In this document: in pieces, positions 56,918 through 64,000 of the stretch
Numbering within the stretch: position 1 is the first letter of the stretch
How the letters are laid out: the number at the start of each line of letters is the position of its first letter
From: Azolla caroliniana
Lineage: Eukaryota; Polypodiophyta
Assembly: GCA_043228905.1 (NCBI GenBank)
Contig: JBHGNT010000015.1
Coordinates: forward strand, 13,826,001 to 13,890,000
Length of the DNA stretch: 64,000 nt
Direction: 5' to 3'
Made by a program: the position numbers and the translations under genes
The notes under the pieces: model-generated
What the model was told of the DNA's origin: nothing
Databases searched by the model: none
What the model saw: only the letters and a program-made list of their open reading frames with translations

Positions 56918-57701
56918 TAGCAATGGGCGCGGTTCGGTTTCGGTTTGGTTCGGTTTCTTGACCTTGAAACCAAACCAAACCAAACCAAACCAAACCGGTT
57001 ATTCAGAATAAAAACCAAACCAAACCATTTAAAAAATTTGAAGCCATTTAAACCAAACTATTTAAGCCAAACCATTTAAACCAAACCGTTTAATAGGTAT
57101 GAGAAACCAAACCATTTTAAACCAAACCGTTTATGTAAAATGTAGAACCGAACCGAACCGGTTTACCAAAAATCAAAACCAAACCAGTGTATCAAACATC
57201 AAAACCAAACCAAACCAAATTGGTTTTGACATAATCCAAGCAACACGAAACAATAAATTGTACCAAATCAAAGACTAGAACACTATAAAATAACAGAAAT
57301 TCACAACACATTTTCTGAAAATTGTTAATTTGTGAAACATGATAAGATATTACATAAAAAGATAAATGTTTTTTGGAATGATAACAAAAATCCATACAAT
57401 AGAGTTCCAAAATTCCATACAATAGAGTTCCAAATTTCCAATTAAGAACAACAATCCATATAATAGAGTTCCAATTTTCCAAATCCATAGGACCATATAT
57501 GTAAACTTAATCCAGCTTTTTGTTTCCAATATTTGAATAAGGGATTCCTGAAAGTATAAAATATACAAAAGAATTAAGTAATTCATAATAACAAATTTAA
57601 AGAATCGACTAAAAACAAAATAGTAAACAACATGTAATAAAAATTACAATGACTTTGAAGATCTCCAATTGCAACCACTATTGTCGTTAACATGTCAAAA
57701 A

Positions 57702-59917
57702 TCAACATGATTCCTGTACATATAAAATACATAAAAACAAGTAAGTAATTATTAATAAAAATACTTTAAGTAAAGACTCAAATAAAAAACAACCAAGTAA
57801 CAAGTATGCATACCTTAATTTTCCTTTGACTATCATGCGATATGTAATCTATTACCTCGTCTTCAGCAACAAGATCATCCAAATTCATTGTTAGTTCCGC
57901 ATAACTGATGTGAAAATTATCTAACATTTGAACATTACATTCTTTTAAAACATTCATCCATGATCGAACGCACATTTCAGCTTTGAAAGTGCATGAATGT
58001 AGTTTTATCCTATTATCAAAGGTCATTTTTGCTGCCGAATTAGCCTCTTCAGCAGGTACTGATGATGCTGGTATACTGAGGTAATCACATGCCATCCTAT
58101 ATAGTGAAGGCATTGCCGATTTATTATCATTCCACCATTGTAAAGGATCCTTGTCCGTGCTAGCCGAAGGAAGTCTCATAAAGTGCTGAATTTCTAACTG
58201 TGAATCGGAAATAAGACTTTTATTATTTACACCCATTAACGTCCAAATTTTAGAATTCTTATCATTTTCATGTATTGTGGTTGAAGCCGAAGGTGGTTCA
58301 ACATCACTCGAGAACGAGTGATAGTGGGACTCAATCATGCTTTCAACCAACTTAATATCTAACTCTCTTTCTGTATGATTATTTGGAAGAGGCAATCTAT
58401 CAAACAAATAAAACGGTTTTAAACTCAAATAAAAAATCAGAAATCATGATGATAATTGTACAATATAAAGGTAAGCATTACCTGGGATCAAGAAACATTG
58501 CTATGCGAGATGGAATAGACTTTAACGATTCTTGATACTTAATTAAATATTGCAAGCAGTTCTCAGATGCTCTTTGAAGCACCTCTTGTGTGAATCTAGA
58601 TGATCCTGGAAGCGAAGAATCTAAAAATTGATTGCAATGATTTAGTAAACAATTATATGCTAGCGATGCTAGTGATAATGTAGGATATCTTGAGCCTCCC
58701 AGAAAAGTAGAAACCTCGGCTGGTGTATCTAGCCATTCCGCCATGGCATGTATGTGACTCCAATCTTCTCTGGTCAAGACATTACCATTGAAATCACTTG
58801 ATATTGTTAAATCTGAAATTGTAAAGTTCAATACATCTTTATCCTTGATAGATTGCCTAAACATTTCCAAGGTAGAATTCCATCTTGTAACAACATCGAG
58901 CCTTGGGGGTTCCCTTTCATGATGCTCAACCATCCTAGCATACTTCCTAAACACTTCCCTTCGAACCTTGCTAGATCTAATAGTATGGAGCACTGTTCTC
59001 AACTTTTCTGTTGAGGGTGAGATAACCTCTAATGTTGCCTTGATACCCAACTGAAAAGTGTGAACCATACATCTTAACATATGTGATGGAGCCAAAATTT
59101 CCTTACCATGCTCATCTTGTAACAACATGCTCAACTCTTTTGCAGCTACTTGTGCATCACTCGCTCCATCAAAAATTGTAGCTAAGAGTCGACTAGAAAT
59201 ATCAGCGGATCGAAGTCGAGCAAAAAGGGCATGTGCACAACGCTTCCCTGATCCAACACCTGGAAATACATGCACAAAATCCAATAACATTGACCTTGAC
59301 CTTGCTGTTTCATGACATACCCAATGAAGTGTCACTGAGTAAAAGCCCTTCAAACTACTATTTGACCAACCATCAAATGTTATGGAAAATCTTGATTGGC
59401 ATTTTGATAGCAAATCTATCACCTGACGACGCAACACCACATACATTTCTAGGATAGAACGCTTAATTGTGCGTCTTGACTTTACTTGATATCCAGGTAC
59501 AATTTGTTGCATGAACTCCTTAAATTCAGGTGATTCCACATGTGCATGGGGCAATGTTCCCTTCACAATATACTTCACGATGGCAGCATCAATTTTCTTC
59601 TCTAAAACATGAGATACTCTAGCTGACTCAATTGAAGATTGAATGTGCTGTGATATACCTGAATTTTGGTCTGGGTCGCTTGATAAACGATGCTTTTCGG
59701 CTAAATGTTTGGCTATAGTGCCTGTGGATGTCGTAGAAGACCAACAAACATGGCAATGATGGCATCGTCGTCGAGGTGTGCCATTATCCATATAAAATAT
59801 GATGTGAGCATCTGTCCATGATGTGCGTAGCCTTTTTCTTGAGCTACTTGTTGACCCACGACTAACATCAATTGAAGATGAGTTCATTGCAGCATCAGTT
59901 TGAGATGATGATTCCAT
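57702..59917 (-). CDS. hAT transposase, 676 aa, three exons
   Basis: complement(57702..57713, 57814..58396, 58482..59917); both introns (85 and 100 bp) are GT-AG and keep frame, giving 676 residues. N-terminal BED zinc finger (CHHCHVCW then HLAEKH, residues ~50-75). RNase-H-like core with ITFDGWSNSSLKGFYS and FDGASDAQVAAKEL. C-terminal dimerisation region with DPLQWWNDN, VPAEEANSAAKMTFDNR and FKAEMCVRSWM. Start taken at MESSSQTD; an upstream in-frame ATG (59941) lies before a possible acceptor, so the leader may be spliced. The last exon adds only three codons and is the least certain. It cuts and pastes DNA with matching ends in the nucleus. Confidence 0.88.
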
Positions 59918-60111
59918 TTTATGGTGTCCTATAAAATTCAATTAACTCAATTAGCACATTTCAAATACATTATAATGAGAAAAATAAATGAAGTAGAAAG
60001 TTTGCTAAGTTAGCTAAGAACAGTAAAACAACCATTATGTCTAATGGCAAACATAGAAAGATAGACATGTTAACATAGAAAGATACATTGTTACATTGCT
60101 AAGTTAGCTCA

Positions 60112-60579
60112 ACTTGGTGGCTTTTTGAGATTCTTGGGGAGGCAAAGGATTTCAAGACCATAGAATTTCTCATGGAAGACATAGTTAAGGATCAAGTTAG
60201 TTTGATACTGAATGCTTTCACAGCTATTGCCAGGGTCTATGCTTATGTTGGAATGCTTGAAGCTTCTGTCACAGCCTTTGAAAGGATGGAGAAATATGAC
60301 TGTATTCCCAATTCCCATACATTTAACATAATGATTGATGCATTGGTGAAAGCAGGGTTTCCAAAGCAAGCTTATGGGATGTATGATAAGATGCTTCAGC
60401 ATGTTTTGTTAACAAACTTGTATATATGTAACCTTCTTGTTTATTCCTTCTAGCAAGAAGAGAAACCAGGAGATGTTGCATTATTTAAGATGATGAAAGA
60501 AAAGGGAGAAGTGCCCAACATAAACACTTATAATTTCCTTGCCAATGGCCTTTCAAAAGCAGGTGAGGGAAGATGTTAA
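60112..60579 (+). pseudogene. Captured pentatricopeptide-repeat (PPR) gene fragment
   Basis: Reads EAKDFKTIEFLMEDI, FTAIARVYAYVGMLEASVTA, FERMEKYDCIPNSHTFNIMI, DALVKAGFPKQAYGMYDKML, then after an in-frame TAG (60451-60453) ALFKMMKEKGEVPNINTYNF and LANGLSKAG. The ~35-residue spacing and the N-x-x-T-[FY]-N pattern mark P-class PPR repeats. It lies within the hAT ends, opposite in strand to the transposase and upstream of it. There is no start, no end, and the repeats are too few for a functional RNA-binding array. Interpreted as an exon fragment picked up from a nuclear gene for an organellar RNA factor. Confidence 0.85.
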
Positions 60580-61384
60580 GTTATGTGATTTAATCAAATT
60601 TAGTTATAATTAAATCTGAGAGAGAATTTTGGACCTATTTTATGAAGCACCATAAGCCAAATCCCGAGTCTAATAAGCATAAAGATAATGTCAAGAGGAA
60701 TCTTGTATATATAAATAATTCCATAGAGCAGTAAATCGCAATGAAACTAACATCCCATGCACTGAAGTTCTGGCTGCACAATACAATACAAATATAAAGT
60801 AAAGTACTGGGAACAGTGATAAGGGTTCGGCCCAATTTGTGAGAAACCGATTAAATGCAATGGAACTATATGTTATGGTGCACTATACAAATGTAATGCA
60901 GAGGAAACCCGGAAATGATAAGGTTTCAATCCAATTTATTAAAAACGATGTGATAATAAATTCCACCATCAAGAGCATGATTTACTTCTCATACATGTCT
61001 AAAATGATCTTCAACTCATCAGTCAAAGAGAAGACTGCAATTTTTTCATGTTAACTAAAAGGAAAAACTTAGCCTGTGTTATGGATCATACCTGTGTTAT
61101 GGAGAGTCTGGAGTCTGAAGAGCAATGAAGTGGTGATTGGAAGTGGTGATTGGTGGTTGCCGCCAAAGCCTGCACAATGCCGCATGTGTAGTGCGCCTCC
61201 TGAATCCTTTCTGTTCGATAGTTGTGTCTGTCTGTCTGTAGATACACTGTAGTTTGTAGTATGTACTTACTACTACTAACTAGTATTAGGTCCATAGTAA
61301 AAATAAGAAGGGTATAATTTATAAAATAGAAAATTTAGGAAGGGTATAATTTATAAAATTGAAAATTTAGGGCTAGGGTAAGAA
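60580..61384. other. hAT internal spacer, no gene seen
   Basis: AT-rich sequence between the PPR fragment and the right subterminal zone; only short frames without motifs. Confidence 0.5.
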
Positions 61385-61713
61385 CCTATAAACCTATAAA
61401 CTGAACCAAATTAATAGAAACCGTTAAACCGATAAACCGATAAACCGATAAATGTTAAACCGAACCGAACCGAAACCAAACCGAACTTTCATTCTTTAAA
61501 CCAAACCAAACTCATTATTTAATTTTGAACCGATAAACCGTTAAGTCACGGTTTAACGGTTCGGTTCGGTTTGAGCCGAAACCGTGCCCATTGCTACGTA
61601 CCAATACGACCTTTTTTACACACCGGTTTGTGTACCGGTTTTGTGCACCCAGTCTACGCACTGGTTATGCATCGTATTACACACAAATGTTGAGCTTGTC
61701 TCTCAACACTACC

Positions 61714-62982
61714 CGATGAAGAAGAAAAATGAAGTGCTCTCCCACTTCCAAAAGCTCAAGCGCCAAGTCGAAAAAGAAACCAGTCGGCACATTCGATGCC
61801 CACAATCGGATGGAGGCAAGGAGTACTTCTCCAATGAATTCACCTCCTACCTCTAAAGTGAAGGCATTCAGAGAGAATTCTCGTGCCGACACACACCCCA
61901 ACAAAATGGAGTAGCTAAAAGGAAGAATCGGCAAATACTTGAGGTAGTACGCACCATGATGCATGAGAAGCACATGCCAAATTTCTATTGGGCCGAAGCG
62001 GCATCCACGGTTGTCTATCTCATGAATCGGTGCACCACTAATGGAGTGCATGAGCTAACTCCATACGAGCTCCTTGTCAGAAGGAAGCCGATCTTGTCGC
62101 ACCTCAAGGTGTTCAGAAGCATTGCGAATGTATGCATCCCGAACGAACAACGACAGAAGCCCGACCCGAAGTCGGAGGAATGTATCCTCATAGGATACTC
62201 GTCCGAGAAGAAGGCATACAAGTGCTACAACCCTTCTACCCGAGCGGTTCGGGTAAGTCGAGACGTAGTCTTCGACGAGTCTGCATCCTAGTACGCACTA
62301 ACGACAACTTTGACTCCAACTCCGCTCATCCCGGAATCCACCAAACAAGAGGTAGAAGATGGAGATCACTTCGAACACATGTTCGAAGAAAGTCCGATTA
62401 CAGCAAGGCCTAGTGGGCCACAAGAGCCCCCACACGACCCAAGCACGTCGCGTCCAAGTACGAACTTGGACAAAGGCAAAGGTAAGATGCCTGAATACGA
62501 AGTCGATCACCCCGACGACAGTGATTCGGATGTGTCGGCTCCCTCACTAAACAGTGAATTTGGTGTACCCATCGTGCGTACACCCGAAGTAAAAAAGGCG
62601 CTCACATCAGCGAGCGAAAAACTCTGACGCTCTTCTAGAGAGAAGAATCCCATCACTCGGCTCAGCTACAATGAGTATATGGCCCATCATTACACCTTCG
62701 TGATGAAGGTAGTGGCTGAACAAGAACTCGAGAGCCCTACGGAAGCGGCTCGTGACTCACAATGGGTGGAAGCAGTCGGCCTTCGACAATTTCAAATGGC
62801 AAGCCTTCATCACAGGCTTGAGGGGAAGGAAACGAAACCAAAACTACCACGAAAATGTCGACGTCGAAAGAAACAGTACCGACCATCCAAAGCCAAAGCC
62901 AATTCAATCCGAATCGAAGATCCAAACGTCGAAAGCCAAAGCGTACGTCGGATGCCCCGTTGTACTTGAGCTTGAGGGGGCA
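61714..62982 (+). pseudogene. Copia-D integrase end and tail; RT and RNase H missing
   Basis: Continues the integrase: QSDGGKEYF, SCRHTPQQNGVAKRKNRQ and YWAEAASTVVYLMNR, to SRDVVFDESAS (stop at 62289-62291). An acidic linker follows (62310-62627), then NEYMAHHYTFVMKV and RDSQWVEA, which normally lead into RT. Here the sequence passes directly to a basic Lys/Arg-rich stretch and the purine tract GAGCTTGAGGGGGCA. About 1.5-2 kb of RT-RNase H is therefore deleted. Confidence 0.82.
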
Positions 62983-63296
62983 TGTTGAGAGATCAAGCTC
63001 AACTTACTTTAGTAAGTTAGGCAACCATGTAACTTCATAGTTACCTAGATAGAATCTAGTTAGAAGTGTTGACTATAACACCTTAAATATGACCTTGTAC
63101 TTAAGTGCGATATTCTAGATCCTCCACTCCCAAGTACATTTAATATAGGACTTACACTTTTGTACCTATATTATCCTCACACATGTGCACCCTTGCACAT
63201 GAAATCTATATATACCTCATTCTAGGTATTTTTGTATGATGATGTTTTCTAATATAGTTACTCATCCCCCATCTTGTGTTGGTCATAAGTGTTAAC

Positions 63297-63358
<62 letters not shown>

Positions 63359-63449
63359 CACACACATATCACTTAATCTTCCGCTTATAAACTAATCACA
63401 TAATTAGGTACTAAATAATCCTTACTAATTACTTACCTAATTCTTAACA
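62983..63449 (+). repeat. Copia-D 3' LTR
   Basis: 467 bp, TGTTGAGAGATC to ATTCTTAACA. A (CT)27 run lies at 63301-63354. No MITE. Confidence 0.92.
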
Positions 63450-63454
63450 ATTTC

Positions 63455-64000
63455 ATTAGAAATTTCTGATAGTTCTAATAGTACTAATTGCCGAAATCTA
63501 TCGAACAAATTTGAAGTCCTTAGTCAATTAGAAGAAGAGTTAAACGATTAAGTCCAGCCATAATAGGAGTTGTTTGGTTTGACAACCCTAGATCTATGCA
63601 TCCCATTAGTGGTTCCATTCCCTCTAAGCAAGTTAGCAATGTGTTCTTAGCTCAAGGAATGGTTAGTACTAAAAGTACTCCTCCAATACATGTCTTAGCA
63701 CTCTTAGATTCAGGAGCCAACTCTTGCTTCATGGATAGGAATTTTGCCCAAGCTCATCAGATATCCCTAAGAAAACTTTCTTGCCCAGCATCTGTAGTAG
63801 TTATTGATGGTCGTCCCATTGCGTCCGGAAATATCATAAAAGAGTAAGAGTCGATTCAAGTTGTCCTATATAATTTGGTGTGTAGTATCATTTAATATAA
63901 TTAGTAGTCCAAATCATCCAATTGTCTTGGGGTTACCATGGTTCGAATTACATAACCAAGACATAGATTGGAGAACAAGAGAAAACCAGTATCAACAAAC
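63455..64000 (+). pseudogene. Gypsy-2 gag end and protease, cut by window end
   Basis: Resumes the gag cut at 48829, ending LEEELND-like near 63550. The protease frame 63596-63847 has LLDSGANSCFMDR, then a stop at 63845-63847. Decayed LGLPWFELHNQD-type codons continue toward the window end. Confidence 0.82.

Larger units (their letters stand above)
56918..61596 (-). mobile_element. Autonomous-type hAT transposon carrying a PPR gene fragment
   Basis: Terminal inverted repeats TAGCAATGGGCGCGGTT (left) and AACCGTGCCCATTGCTA (right), with perfect 8-bp target duplication CGTACCAA (56910-56917 and 61597-61604), diagnostic for hAT. Subterminal zones (56925-57235 and 61385-61590) are packed with AAACC/CCGAA words in both orientations, plausible transposase binding sites. 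It encodes a full transposase and, near the right end, a host-gene fragment. Confidence 0.95.
51217..61708 (-). mobile_element. Copia-E: Ty1/Copia element with charged C-terminal tail
   Basis: 3' LTR 51217-51627, purine tract (sense GAGCTTGAGGGGGAG), polyprotein 51855-56527, primer site on the minus strand TGGTATCATAGC (56598-56609), 5' LTR 56610-61708 split by the hAT. TSD CTACC (51212-51216 and 61709-61713). Shares Gag words and LTR start TGTTGAGAG with Copia-D, so they are relatives. Confidence 0.9.
48830..63449 (+). mobile_element. Copia-D: internally deleted Ty1/Copia element
   Basis: 5' LTR 48830-49414 (with MITE), primer site 49415-49426, gag-protease-integrase, 3' LTR 62983-63449. 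TSD ATTTC (48825-48829 and 63450-63454). The 5' LTR begins AATTGAG where the 3' LTR has TGTTGAG, so its terminal TG is mutated. Copia-E is inserted in the integrase (TSD CTACC). RT and RNase H are absent. Confidence 0.88.
46817..64000 (+). mobile_element. Gypsy-2: second chromovirus copy, runs off the window
   Basis: Same family as Gypsy-1. 5' LTR about 46817-47723 (split by a probable solo LTR), gag 47784-48829, Copia-D insertion, then gag end and protease 63455-64000. RT and downstream parts lie outside the window. Confidence 0.85.

Noticed and set aside
57000-57235. Interstitial telomere repeat (AAACC-rich)
   Set aside because: The unit is AAACCAAACC/CCGAACC, not CCCTAAA, and it occupies the subterminal zone of the hAT on both ends.

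Overview
This is a retrotransposon-rich stretch of a land-plant nuclear genome. It holds one recognisable host gene, in seven exons, surrounded by nested LTR retrotransposons, LINE remnants and one hAT DNA transposon. The Ty3/Gypsy family present has a chromodomain, a Gag resembling the Tf1/sushi type, and a leader that looks self-primed. Such chromoviruses are, to my knowledge, reported from non-seed plants, fungi and animals rather than flowering plants, so a fern, lycophyte or bryophyte is my weak inference. No species can be named from the sequence. Layout: 0-5.3 kb holds LINE remnants and a 60-bp palindrome-rich tandem repeat. 5.3-7.95 kb (minus) holds an intact gene for a DUF1338 / 2-oxoadipate dioxygenase-decarboxylase-like protein (FLO7-like) with a plastid-type N-terminus. 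8.08-8.6 kb is a minisatellite next to a plus-strand LINE. That single LINE runs 8.36-34.4 kb but is split twice: by Gypsy-1 (8823-27178, flanks TTGGT/TTAGT) and by Copia-C (27728-33137, TSD CTAAT). Gypsy-1 itself contains a solo LTR (10098-11374) and Copia-A (12751-24137, TSD CAAGG). Copia-A contains the young, intact Copia-B (17614-23108), which is bracketed by a 687-bp direct duplication instead of a 5-bp one. A 6897-bp block (28924-35820: most of Copia-C plus its flanking LINE DNA) is repeated in tandem at 35821-42717. This is nearly identical and has a CTT microhomology junction that creates a chimeric reading frame. 43-46.8 kb holds LINE and gag relics. From 46.8 kb to the window end lies Gypsy-2, whose 5' LTR is split by a probable solo LTR. 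Its gag is split by Copia-D (48830-63449, TSD ATTTC), which has lost RT and RNase H and carries a fold-back MITE in its 5' LTR. Copia-D is split by Copia-E (51217-61708, TSD CTACC), whose 5' LTR is split by a 4.7-kb hAT element (56918-61596, TSD CGTACCAA). The hAT encodes a full-length transposase and carries a piece of a host pentatricopeptide-repeat gene. The strongest candidates for something new are the self-priming arrangement of the plant Gypsy family, the unusual 687-bp flanking duplication of Copia-B, the PPR capture by the hAT element, and the charged, tandem-repeat-encoded tail of Copia-E. All coordinates and motifs were read by eye. Family assignments rest on remembered conserved motifs, not searches.
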